Positions 44,295-52,572 of a DNA stretch of 64,000 nucleotides are shown here, piece by piece. The first letter of the stretch is position 1. Every line of letters starts with the position of its first letter. The position numbers and the translations under genes are program-made. Under the pieces are notes generated by a model. That model was not told the origin of the DNA. It was given only the letters and a program-made list of their open reading frames with translations, and made no database searches. Source of the DNA: an uncultured Lachnospiraceae bacterium (lineage in GTDB: Bacteria > Bacillota > Clostridia > Lachnospirales > Lachnospiraceae). The stretch lies in contig CAJTKK010000014.1 in NCBI GenBank assembly GCA_910576535.1, forward strand, positions 38,333-102,332, read 5' to 3'.

Positions 44295-44336
44295 TCAGGG
44301 AAAGACATAAATTTATCAGGGAAAGACATAAATTTT
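44295..44336 (+). repeat. Tandem 21-bp repeat (two copies)
   Basis: Two head-to-tail copies of TCAGGGAAAGACATAAATTT plus one base (44295-44315 and 44316-44336), differing only at the last base. It lies in the gap between the EamA transporter and spoVAE. A 66-codon frame runs through it but has no ribosome site. Confidence 0.75.
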
Positions 44337-44474
44337 TCCGGTGATGGACGGCAGAAGTGTGCCGGGGCAAAGAAAGTTTTTGGGTATGTGTGGAATTCAT
44401 GTATCCGGCAGGGCTGTCTGGATCTGAAATTTGTAAGAATGGAAAAAGAAAGAGAATAATTTACGGAAAAAAAC

Positions 44475-44505
44475 GCATAATAAGAATGGTTTTGATAACA
44501 TAATT
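44475..44505 (+). promoter_or_regulatory. Sigma-G-like promoter candidate for spoVAE
   Basis: GCATA (44475-44479), 19-bp spacer, CATAATT (44499-44505). One base off the -10 consensus. About 19 bp before the spoVAE start, so the leader would be very short; the fit is tentative. Confidence 0.35.
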
Positions 44506-44523
44506 GCATGGCAGGAGGTTGGC

Positions 44524-44880
44524 ATGGATTATTTCAATGCGTTTTGGGTAGGAGGGCTGATCTGCGCCCTTGTACAGATATTGATGGAGAAGACGAAAAT
44601 GATGCCGGGGCGGATTATGGTTTTGCTTGTCTGCCTGGGGGCAGTAATAAGCGTTTTTGGGATTTATGAGCCATTTCAGGAGTTTGCGGGAGCCGGTTCA
44701 TCGGTGCCTTTGCTTGGTTTTGGGAATGTGCTGATGAAAGGGGTAAAAGAAGCGGTGGATCAGGCCGGTTTGATCGGTATTTTCCAAGGAGGCTTCAAAG
44801 CAGGGGCGGTGGGGACCAGCGCCGCATTGGTATTCGGGTATCTGGCAAGCTTGATTTTTAACCCCAAAATGAAAAAATAG
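44524..44880 (+). CDS. spoVAE: Stage V sporulation protein AE
   Basis: 118 residues, three to four membrane helices, with FAGAGSSVPLLGFGNVLMKG, the loop shared with SpoVAC (GAGALVPITGFAN). Matches SpoVAEb in length. AGGAGG is directly upstream. It is the last SpoVA subunit, separated from spoVAD by four genes. Confidence 0.93.
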   Translation: MDYFNAFWVGGLICALVQILMEKTKMMPGRIMVLLVCLGAVISVFGIYEPFQEFAGAGSSVPLLGFGNVLMKGVKEAVDQAGLIGIFQGGFKAGAVGTSAALVFGYLASLIFNPKMKK

Positions 44881-44911
44881 GGGCAGCGTACAGCGTTCCG
44901 TTTCTTGTTTT

Positions 44912-45415
44912 TTATTCTTCCTCCCAGGAAATATGCTGATTGGCTAAAAATTTGCAAAATGCTTCATCCCAAAGCTGCTCAGGGGTTTTATCCATCAAAA
45001 AGGTATTGGTGGAGAGCCCGGTCATCAGCATGATGTCCGCCCCATCGTATTTTATGGTCAGGGTAAAGGCTTTGATTAGGCTGCCGTTATCCGTAAAACC
45101 GCCTTTTTCCAATATTTTCCCCATGTGAGCGGGCAAAAGGAGAAGGACAAATTTAAAACTAAGAGGAGTGCGTTTCCCTTTTATGAGCTGAAAGCATAAG
45201 GGACGGATATCCTTCCATAGGGAAAAATCGTAAGGGCAGAGGTTCTCATCCTCCTGCTCTTCTTTTGTATAAAATTCTTTCCGTATATGCCCGTCGATCA
45301 AAAAAGCATTGGCAGTAACCACTGTGCCTTCTTCCAGCAGAAAATAGTCGAAAGCATCGGAAAGAAGCAGTTTATTCATAAAATCTTTTAAACCGGAAAT
45401 TTTATATATTTTCAT
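44912..45415 (-). CDS. DUF5721-family protein
   Basis: 167 residues from ATG 45415 (AGAGGAA upstream on its strand), beginning MKIYKISGLKDFMNKLLLSD. Conserved-looking FDYFLLEEGTVVTANAFLIDGH and a C-terminal WEE. It fits the DUF5721 proteins common in Lachnospiraceae. Cytoplasmic by appearance, function unknown. A longer frame to 45505 lacks a ribosome site. Convergent with spoVAE. Confidence 0.72.
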   Translation of the reverse strand: MKIYKISGLKDFMNKLLLSDAFDYFLLEEGTVVTANAFLIDGHIRKEFYTKEEQEDENLCPYDFSLWKDIRPLCFQLIKGKRTPLSFKFVLLLLPAHMGKILEKGGFTDNGSLIKAFTLTIKYDGADIMLMTGLSTNTFLMDKTPEQLWDEAFCKFLANQHISWEEE

Positions 45416-45758
45416 AGGTTCCTCTTTTCTTGCCGTTATTCCCGCAGGCGCCGGGTGAGGCGGGCATAAGGCGTACTTATTTGATTCCTTCCTATTATAG
45501 CGCAAAGAAGAGGAAGACGCTATTTCTTTTTGAGGCTTAGGTAATCTGCCGGCCGCGGCTGCCGCACAAAATTTGGAAGTGCCTGATATTTGGGTATTTG
45601 AGACGAAAACAGGAAAATAACAGGACGTGATAAATTTCTTCTTTAATTTGTAAAATCTTCTTTACAATATACAGTTAATCGTGTTATCATAAGTAGTAAT
45701 CAAAACTACATTAAAAAGTAATGCCTGTTTACGTATTTGATACATTTTAGGGAAAGGT
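45416..45758. other. Intergenic region between DUF5721 and degV genes
   Basis: 343 bp, AT-rich in its second half, with no convincing gene. It holds a promoter candidate for degV at 45661-45690 and presumably a divergent promoter for the DUF5721 gene that I cannot place. Confidence 0.5.
45661..45690 (+). promoter_or_regulatory. Candidate promoter of the degV-like gene
   Basis: TTTACA (45661-45666), 18 bp, TATCAT (45685-45690), about 70 bp before ATG 45759. Confidence 0.5.
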
Positions 45759-46607
45759 ATGGTTATTGAAATGAGCTATAAAATCGTTTTAGACAGTTGC
45801 GGTGAGCTGCCGGCGGAATACAAAAAGGATGCCAGGTTTGAAATCGTTCCTCTGGGATTGGAGGTTGGCGATTACCAGATTATGGATGATGAGAATTTTA
45901 ACCAGAAAGAGTTTTTGGAAAAGGTGGCGGCATGTCCTACATGCCCAAAATCTTCATGCCCTTCCCCGGAAAGATATATGGAGGCGTATCACTGTGAGTC
46001 CGATCATGTCTATGTAGTGACATTGTCTTCCAAATTGAGCGGCAGTTATAACAGCGCCGTTTTGGGCAGGAACTTGTATTATGAAAAGTATGGGGAAAAA
46101 GATATTTTTATCTGCGATTCCTATTCCGCAAGCTGCGGGGAAACCCAGATTGCTTTTAAGGCAATGGAGCTGGAAGAAGAAGGGCATTCTTTTGAAGAGA
46201 TTGTGAAGAAACTGGAAGAATTCAGGGATGGAATGAAAACATTCTTTGTGCTGGATAATCTGGAGACGCTTAGAAAGAATGGAAGACTTTCCAAGGTGAA
46301 AGCATTGGTAGCCAGCACATTGAGCGTGAAGCCGCTAATGGAAGGGCAGAAGGGGGAAATCGTCCAGAGAGGCCAGGCGATCGGCATTAAAAAAGGGCTT
46401 GCTAAGATGGCGGACACTTTAGTGAAAGAAGCAGCGGACACAGAAGAAAAGAAACTGATGATTACCCACTGTAACTGCCCCGACCGTGCGGAACTGGTGA
46501 AAAATGCAGTGTTAAGCGAGATAAAAGTGAAGGATGTGCTTATTATGGATACGGCAGGGATCAGCAGCATGTATGCCAATGACGGAGGGGTGATTGTTAC
46601 TTTGTAA
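45759..46607 (+). CDS. DegV-family fatty-acid-binding protein
   Basis: 282 residues. Family features are KIVLDSCGELPAE at the start, CPKSSCPSPERYMEAY, the SSKLSGSYNSA loop that contacts the carboxylate, and DNLETLRKNGRLSKVKALV. DegV (FakB-like) proteins present fatty acids to a kinase for phospholipid synthesis. The matching kinase is not nearby. Confidence 0.9.
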   Translation: MVIEMSYKIVLDSCGELPAEYKKDARFEIVPLGLEVGDYQIMDDENFNQKEFLEKVAACPTCPKSSCPSPERYMEAYHCESDHVYVVTLSSKLSGSYNSAVLGRNLYYEKYGEKDIFICDSYSASCGETQIAFKAMELEEEGHSFEEIVKKLEEFRDGMKTFFVLDNLETLRKNGRLSKVKALVASTLSVKPLMEGQKGEIVQRGQAIGIKKGLAKMADTLVKEAADTEEKKLMITHCNCPDRAELVKNAVLSEIKVKDVLIMDTAGISSMYANDGGVIVTL

Positions 46608-46688
46608 TATCTGACATATAAAATTATGGCTGTTGAAGATATAGAATAAGAAAAAGTATCTGCATCTATGCAAAGCGGTGAAAGCAGC

Positions 46689-46729
46689 AAAAAACCAGCC
46701 CGGAGGAAAATCCTCTGCGCTGGTTTTTT
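46689..46729. terminator. Bidirectional terminator between degV and DUF1294 genes
   Basis: Eleven-bp outer stem AAAAAACCAGC/GCTGGTTTTTT (46689-46699 with 46719-46729) with an inner GAGGA/TCCTC hairpin. T-runs on both strands suit the convergent genes. Confidence 0.9.
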
Positions 46730-46818
46730 ATTGCCTGAAAGGATAGAAGGAAACCGGCTGTCCTTGCAGCATCATCTTATGCGGCGGACAGGATGCCTTT
46801 TCCTCCCAAGGGGGCGGG

Positions 46819-47124
46819 CTACATAATCTGTATCTGCACCGGGGAATTGAGAATGGCCAGGAAAAGGGCTATCTGTAAAGCGAGGATAGCCGGCAGGCCA
46901 TAGACAAAATACCAATGCCGCGTTTTATGACGGAAAAGATGCATCCCGATAATGCTGCCGATGCTTCCGCCTATGATAGCAATAATAAACAAGGTGGATT
47001 CAGGAATCCGCCATAAATGTTTTTTTGCCCTGAATTTATCCAGTCCCATAAGGAATAAACCTATGAAATTTACAGAAAGGAAATAAACAAGCAGTAAAGT
47101 AATGACATCCATATGAATAACCAT
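46819..47124 (-). CDS. DUF1294 membrane protein
   Basis: 101 residues with three hydrophobic helices. The recognisable DUF1294 core is FLMGLDKFRAKKHLWRIPE, then GGSIGSIIGMHLFRHKTRH. Small integral membrane protein of unknown function. ATG 47124 has AAGGG upstream; ATG 47112 is an alternative. It follows argG on the same strand. Confidence 0.85.
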   Translation of the reverse strand: MVIHMDVITLLLVYFLSVNFIGLFLMGLDKFRAKKHLWRIPESTLFIIAIIGGSIGSIIGMHLFRHKTRHWYFVYGLPAILALQIALFLAILNSPVQIQIM

Positions 47125-47165
47125 GCCCTTCTCACACGAAGTGTTCCTGTCCGCTCAAACGCATC

Positions 47166-48389
47166 CTATATTTTGTCTTCTTCCGCTTCTTTCATTTTCA
47201 TAGCACGGACTTTGCAGGAAAGGCCAAAAAGGTTGATAAAGCCTTCTGCGTCGTGGTGGTCATATAAATTGCCGGTAGTGAAGGAAGCAATGCTTTCGTT
47301 GTAGAGCGAATAAGGGGAGGAAGTCCCGGCTTTTATAATATTGCCTTTATAAAGTTTGAATTTTACCTCGCCGGTCACATATTTCTGGGTGGATTCTATG
47401 AAAGCCTGTACGGACTCACGCAGCGGGGTAAACCATTTCCCCTCGTAAACGATCTGCGCCAGTTTATTGCCCATATCCGTTTTTAATGCGTAAGTATCCC
47501 TGTCAAGAATAAGTTCTTCCAGTTGCTGGTGCGCTTCATAAAGGATAGCGCCGCCGGGGGTTTCATATACGCCGCGGGATTTCATGCCTACTACCCGGTT
47601 TTCTACGATATCTACGATGCCGATACCGTGTTTTCCGCCCAGGGCATTCAGCTTCCGGATAATGTCCGATACTTTCATTTGCTTGCCGTTTATGGAAACC
47701 GGGATGCCTTTTTCAAAAGCCATAGTGACATATTCGCCTTCGTCAGGGGCTTTTTCCGGGGTGACGCCAAGGACAAGGAGATGCCCGAAGTCAGGTTCAT
47801 TTGCAGGATCCTCCAGTTCAAGGCCTTCATGGCTGATATGCCATAAGTTACGGTCGCGGCTGTAAGAAGAATCCGCTGAAAAAGGAAGATCAATGCCGTG
47901 CGCTTTGCAGTATTCGATTTCCGATTCCCTGGAATCCATGTTCCATTTATCGTTTCTCCAGGCAGCAATGATTTTTAAATCCGGGGCGAGGGCTTTGATG
48001 CCCAGTTCAAAACGGATCTGGTCGTTGCCTTTTCCTGTCGCTCCGTGACAGATAGCGCTGGCTCCTTCCTTGCGGGCGATTTCCACTAGTTTTTTTGCAA
48101 TGACCGGCCTGGCCATAGAGGTACCCAGCAGATATTTGTTTTCATATACTGCGTGAGCCTGGACGCAGGGCATGATGTACTCATCGCAGAATTCATCGGT
48201 GACATCTTCTATGTATAATTTTGCAGCGCCGCAGAATTCCGCCCTTTCTTTCAAGCCGTCCAATTCTTCTCCTTGCCCGCAGTCTACGCATACGCAGATG
48301 ACTTCATAATCAAAATTTTCCTTTAACCAAGGGATGATAGCGGTAGTGTCAAGACCGCCGGAATAAGCTAAAACAACTTTTTCTTTCAT
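47166..48389 (-). CDS. argG: Argininosuccinate synthase
   Basis: 407 residues. It joins citrulline and aspartate with ATP. N-terminal PP-loop AYSGGLDTTAIIPWL, then CVDCGQGEELDG and GATGKGNDQIRFE. Start ATG 48389 has GGAGG upstream; the longer frame to 48476 is rejected. Divergent from the argC operon across a 340-bp shared control region. Confidence 0.96.
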   Translation of the reverse strand: MKEKVVLAYSGGLDTTAIIPWLKENFDYEVICVCVDCGQGEELDGLKERAEFCGAAKLYIEDVTDEFCDEYIMPCVQAHAVYENKYLLGTSMARPVIAKKLVEIARKEGASAICHGATGKGNDQIRFELGIKALAPDLKIIAAWRNDKWNMDSRESEIEYCKAHGIDLPFSADSSYSRDRNLWHISHEGLELEDPANEPDFGHLLVLGVTPEKAPDEGEYVTMAFEKGIPVSINGKQMKVSDIIRKLNALGGKHGIGIVDIVENRVVGMKSRGVYETPGGAILYEAHQQLEELILDRDTYALKTDMGNKLAQIVYEGKWFTPLRESVQAFIESTQKYVTGEVKFKLYKGNIIKAGTSSPYSLYNESIASFTTGNLYDHHDAEGFINLFGLSCKVRAMKMKEAEEDKI

Positions 48390-48431
48390 ATATAATGCCT
48401 CCAACTGGTGTTTGATTTTTGTACTGCAAAC

Positions 48432-48460
48432 AATATACAACATTCCGGAAAGAAATGCAA
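48432..48460 (-). promoter_or_regulatory. Promoter of argG
   Basis: On the minus strand TTGCAT (48460-48455), 17 bp, TATATT (48437-48432), about 43 bp before the argG start. Confidence 0.65.
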
Positions 48461-48521
48461 GGAAGAATTTGTGCATAAAAAATTAAGAAAATTAAATTAA
48501 ATACATATAAAGAAAAAAAAG

Positions 48522-48550
48522 TTGAATATTATGCAAATATATAGTATATT
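48522..48550 (+). promoter_or_regulatory. Promoter of the argC operon
   Basis: TTGAAT (48522-48527), 17 bp, TATATT (48545-48550). The -35 lies inside a possible ArgR half-site, so arginine repression is plausible. The leader to argC would be about 170 nt. Confidence 0.55.
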
Positions 48551-48729
48551 TATGAAGAAAAAAGACTCCTAAGAGGGAAGCCTGTGTGATGAAAAATTTT
48601 TTGCGGCGCAGTTTCTGCCCTATATGCGGCTGCAAATAAAAAGATTGAGATTTCCCGGGGGAGAGTGTATGATAGATAAGATATGGGCAAAAAACAGAAA
48701 CGGAAATGGATACGGACAGGGAGAAGAAA

Positions 48730-49680
48730 ATGAAGACAAAGATATTTATTGATGGAAGCGAGGGAACAACAGGCTTAAGGATACATGAACGGTTTGCGGG
48801 ACGTGATGATATAGAAATCTTGCCGGCAGCGCCGGAATTAAGGAAAGATGTGCAGGAAAGAAAGCGGCTGATTAACTCGGCGGATATTGTTTTTCTATGC
48901 CTGCCGGATGCTGCGGCGAGGGAGTCGGCAGGGCTTGTGGAAAAGGAGACGGTCAGGGTAATTGACGCTTCTACGGCTCATAGGACGCAGGAAGGATGGG
49001 CGTATGGGTTTCCGGAGCTTTCTTCTAAACATAAGGAAGCTGTCAGATCGGGGAAGAGAGTGGCAGTGCCGGGATGCCATGCCACAGGCTTCATTTCCTT
49101 GGTTTATCCTCTGACATCCCGTAAGATATTGCCGGAAGATTACCCTTTTTCCGCGTTCTCCCTTACGGGATACAGCGGCGGCGGTAAAAAAATGATTGCC
49201 CAGTATGAAGGGGAAGGGCGGAGGAAGGAACTGGATGCGCCCAGGGAGTATGCCCTTTCCCAGAACCATAAGCATTTGAAAGAGATGAAAAAAATAGCGG
49301 GGCTGGCCAGGGAACCCTTGTTTTCGCCAATTGTAGCGGATTATTATAGCGGGATGGCAGTCTCAGTCCCGGTATATGGGGAATTCCTGAAGGGATGCCG
49401 GGAACCGGGAGAACTGCGGGAATTCTATGAAGGTTTTTACCAAGGGCAAAAATTGATCAAAGTAATGGAGGCCGGGGCGGAAGAAAAGCTGGAAGGCGGC
49501 ATGATGGCAGGCAATGGATGCTCCGGCTGGGACGGGTTAAAAATTTATGTGACAGGGAACGGGGACAGGATGGTTCTGACGGCGCAGTTTGACAACCTCG
49601 GGAAAGGGGCGTCCGGGGCGGCCGTGCAGTGCTTAAACCTGATGCTGGGATGCGAAGAGGATAAAGGATTAAATGTGTAG
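48730..49680 (+). CDS. argC: N-acetyl-gamma-glutamyl-phosphate reductase (type 2)
   Basis: 316 residues, the shorter second form of AGPR. N-terminal NADP motif FIDGSEGTTGLRI, catalytic Cys116 in VPGCHATGF. Start ATG 48730 with AGGGAG; the frame reaches back to 48706 without a ribosome site. First gene of the arginine operon. Confidence 0.94.
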   Translation: MKTKIFIDGSEGTTGLRIHERFAGRDDIEILPAAPELRKDVQERKRLINSADIVFLCLPDAAARESAGLVEKETVRVIDASTAHRTQEGWAYGFPELSSKHKEAVRSGKRVAVPGCHATGFISLVYPLTSRKILPEDYPFSAFSLTGYSGGGKKMIAQYEGEGRRKELDAPREYALSQNHKHLKEMKKIAGLAREPLFSPIVADYYSGMAVSVPVYGEFLKGCREPGELREFYEGFYQGQKLIKVMEAGAEEKLEGGMMAGNGCSGWDGLKIYVTGNGDRMVLTAQFDNLGKGASGAAVQCLNLMLGCEEDKGLNV

Positions 49681-49709
49681 GGGCCGGATGGCAGGAAGCG
49701 GGGAATAGG

Positions 49710-50153
49710 ATGATACGGATGATGACGGCCGGGGATTATGAAGGGGTATACTCCCTTTGGATGAGCATAAAAGGCTTTGCTATGCGCAGCATTGACGATT
49801 CCAGGGAAGGGGTGGAACGTTTTCTTGCAAGAAACCCGGGAACAAGCGTAGTGGCTTTGGAAGACGGGAAAATAGTAGGCGCGGTTCTTTGCGGGCATGA
49901 CGGGCGAAGGGGATGCATGTATCATGTATGCGTACATGAGGATTACCGCATGAGGGGTATCGGGAAGGCTATGGTCGTGTTTGCCATGGAAGCGCTGAAA
50001 AGGGAGAAGATCAGTAAGATTTCGTTGATTGCATTTACGGAAAATGACGTGGGAAATGCGTTCTGGAACCGGATTGGGTGGACGAAAAGGGAAGACCTGA
50101 ATTATTATGATTTTGTTTTGGATGAGGGGAATATTGTGGCCTTTAATCAATAA
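49710..50153 (+). CDS. GNAT acetyltransferase inside the arginine operon
   Basis: 147 residues. GNAT fold with the acetyl-CoA loop DYRMRGIGKAM and a C-terminal WNRIGWTKREDL. It sits between argC and argJ. ArgJ already makes N-acetylglutamate, but some operons carry a small GNAT thought to supply N-acetylglutamate. A short-NAGS role is possible here (inference); general protein or small-molecule acetylation is the alternative. Confidence 0.8.
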   Translation: MIRMMTAGDYEGVYSLWMSIKGFAMRSIDDSREGVERFLARNPGTSVVALEDGKIVGAVLCGHDGRRGCMYHVCVHEDYRMRGIGKAMVVFAMEALKREKISKISLIAFTENDVGNAFWNRIGWTKREDLNYYDFVLDEGNIVAFNQ

Positions 50154-50280
50154 AAGACAGTAAAAAGGAATGAGGCAAATAAGAGGGGCAATGAGGGGGA
50201 AGGCACAGGTAATGGATGGTTTATAAGAAATAAACGGACAGCAAAGGGGAAATGGCAGAATAAGGAAAGGAGTAACGGAC

Positions 50281-51510
50281 ATGGAGATAAAGAAGATAAC
50301 CGGCGGGGTGACTGCGGCGAAGGGGTTTGAGGCAGCCGGCGCAGCGGCCGGGGTAAAATATAAAGACAGGAAGGACATGGCGGTTATTTATAGCCAGAAG
50401 CCTTGCAGGGCGGCCGGGGTTTTTACCTCTAATGTTGTGAAGGCGGCACCGGTGCTTTGGGATAGGAATGCGGTAGAACATTCCGCCTATGCGCAGGCGG
50501 TAATTGTAAACTCAGGGATTGCCAATGCGTGTACGGGGACGGCAGGGTATGAATGCTGCAAAAAGACAGCGGAATGCGCGGCAGAAAAACTGGGCATTCC
50601 GGAGGAAAGCGTTCTGGTGGCTTCGACGGGGGTGATTGGGATGCAGATTCCGGTGGAAAAAATTGCTGCCGGGATAGAAGAACTGGCAAAAAGAAAATCG
50701 GCGGACATAGAGTCCGGCACGGCGGCGGCGGAAGCTATCATGACTACGGATACAAGATCGAAAGAAACAGCGGTGCAGTTTGAAATAGACGGGAAGATGG
50801 TGACTGTCGGGGGGATGTGCAAAGGATCAGGCATGATTCATCCCAATATGGGTACCATGCTGGGGTTTATAACGACGGATATTTCCATTTCCAAGGATCT
50901 TCTGCAGGAAGCTTTGCGCATGGATGTGCAGGACACGTTCAATATGATTTCAGTGGATGGGGATACGTCCACGAACGATACCCTCCTTGTGCTGGCAAAC
51001 GGTATGGCGGGAAATGAGGAAATTGTCAGCAAGGATGATAACTATTACCGGTTTGCGGAAGCGCTTCATATCATAAACGAAACGCTGGCCAAAATGATGG
51101 CGGGGGATGGGGAAGGGGCGACAGCCTTGTTTGAAACGAAAGTGATCCATGCCAGGACAAAAGAGGAAGCAAGGGTTTTGAGCAAATCCGTCATTTGTTC
51201 CAGCCTGACCAAAGCGGCTATTTTCGGGCATGATGCGAACTGGGGAAGGATTCTTTGCGCATTAGGTTATGCCGGGGTGCAGTTTGATCCGGAAAAGATA
51301 GAGCTGTTTTTTGAAGGGGAAAACGGAAGGATACAGATTTATAAGGATGGGGCGGCAGTGGATTATAGCGAGGAAGAAGCCACAAAAATCCTTTCCGAAC
51401 CGGAGGTGAGGGTTATTGTGGACATGAAGATGGGGGATTTTGAAGCTTGCGCATGGGGGTGTGACCTGACCTATGATTATGTAAAGATCAATGCGGATTA
51501 CCGCTCGTAG
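50281..51510 (+). CDS. argJ: Bifunctional ornithine acetyltransferase / N-acetylglutamate synthase
   Basis: 409 residues. It recycles the acetyl group from N-acetylornithine to glutamate. The precursor cleaves itself before Thr192 in PNMGTMLGF, giving alpha and beta chains. KGSGMIHPNMGTMLGF is intact. AAAGGAG precedes ATG 50281. Confidence 0.96.
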   Translation: MEIKKITGGVTAAKGFEAAGAAAGVKYKDRKDMAVIYSQKPCRAAGVFTSNVVKAAPVLWDRNAVEHSAYAQAVIVNSGIANACTGTAGYECCKKTAECAAEKLGIPEESVLVASTGVIGMQIPVEKIAAGIEELAKRKSADIESGTAAAEAIMTTDTRSKETAVQFEIDGKMVTVGGMCKGSGMIHPNMGTMLGFITTDISISKDLLQEALRMDVQDTFNMISVDGDTSTNDTLLVLANGMAGNEEIVSKDDNYYRFAEALHIINETLAKMMAGDGEGATALFETKVIHARTKEEARVLSKSVICSSLTKAAIFGHDANWGRILCALGYAGVQFDPEKIELFFEGENGRIQIYKDGAAVDYSEEEATKILSEPEVRVIVDMKMGDFEACAWGCDLTYDYVKINADYRS

Positions 51511-51606
51511 AAAAAGCGGGGCAAATCCGCAGCCAGGAAAACAGCGGCAGGGCGAATGCCCGGTGAATATACCGGTTTTCCGGCTGTCAATGTATGGAGG
51601 ATGAAA

Positions 51607-52500
51607 ATGGACAAGAATATGACAGAAGTGTTAAAGAAGGCAGAGGTTTTGATCGAAGCCCTTCCTTATATACAGAAATTTAACCGGAAGATTATCGTGG
51701 TGAAATACGGCGGCAGTGCGATGAGCAATGAAGAACTGCAGAAGAATGTGATAAAGGATGTTACGCTGTTAAAATTAGTAGGATTTAAGCCGATTATTGT
51801 TCATGGCGGCGGGAAGGAAATCAGCCGCTGGGCTGAAAAAGTGGGGAAGGAACCCGAGTTTGTAAACGGGCTGCGGGTGACCGACAGGGAAATGGCGGAA
51901 ATTGCGGAAATGGTTCTTTCCAAGGTCAATAAGGATCTTGTCGCTATGGTGCAGGAACTGGGGGTAAAAGCTGTCGGGATCAGCGGGAAAGACGGCGGGC
52001 TTTTGACAGTGGATAAGAAATATCCTGGCGGCAAAGACATTGGCTTTGTGGGGGATATCAGGGAAGTGAACCCAAAAGTTCTTTATGATCTGCTGGAAAA
52101 AGATTTTCTGCCCATTGTAGCGCCCATTGGATTGGACGATAGCTTCCGGACTTACAATATTAACGCGGATGATGCAGCCTGCGCCATTGCAAAAGCAGTC
52201 CATGCGGAAAAGCTGGCGTTCCTTACGGATATTGAGGGGCTATATAAGGATATCAACGATAAATCTTCTTTTATATCCAGGCTAAAGGCGTCCGATGCGG
52301 AAAAACTGATTGCGGATGGTTATGTTGGCGGCGGAATGCTTCCAAAGCTGGCAAACTGTACGAGCGCAGTCCGCGAAGGCGTAAGCCGGGTGCATATTTT
52401 AGACGGACGGATCCCTCACTGCCTGCTGCTGGAGATTTTTACGGATCATGGGATAGGAACCGTTTTTTTGAAAGATGACGATACGGCCAGCAGCTTGTAG
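51607..52500 (+). CDS. argB: Acetylglutamate kinase
   Basis: 297 residues, amino-acid kinase fold. Glycine loop VVKYGGSAM and IIVHGGGKEIS, then FVGDIREVN. Start ATG 51607 (GGAGG at 51596-51600). The N-terminal helix about 25 residues long before the first strand is typical of arginine-inhibited hexameric enzymes, so feedback inhibition is likely. Confidence 0.95.
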   Translation: MDKNMTEVLKKAEVLIEALPYIQKFNRKIIVVKYGGSAMSNEELQKNVIKDVTLLKLVGFKPIIVHGGGKEISRWAEKVGKEPEFVNGLRVTDREMAEIAEMVLSKVNKDLVAMVQELGVKAVGISGKDGGLLTVDKKYPGGKDIGFVGDIREVNPKVLYDLLEKDFLPIVAPIGLDDSFRTYNINADDAACAIAKAVHAEKLAFLTDIEGLYKDINDKSSFISRLKASDAEKLIADGYVGGGMLPKLANCTSAVREGVSRVHILDGRIPHCLLLEIFTDHGIGTVFLKDDDTASSL

Positions 52501-52572
52501 GCAAGACCGGTTTTTACGGTATATGCAAAGGGCATCTGCTGGCCGCGGGAAAAGGGCGGAAAGGAAAAGGCT

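Larger units (their letters stand above)
48390..48729. other. Divergent argG/argC control region
   Basis: 340 bp, very AT-rich in the middle, with a promoter on each strand. Two stretches resemble ArgR boxes: TGCATAAAAAATTAA at 48472-48486, about 12 of 15 positions of the Bacillus ARG box, and TTGAATATTATGCAA at 48522-48536, overlapping the argC -35. No gene. Confidence 0.5.

Noticed and set aside
44259..44459. 66-codon frame between the EamA gene and spoVAE
   Set aside because: No ribosome site, runs through a tandem repeat, and composition is unlike neighbouring proteins.
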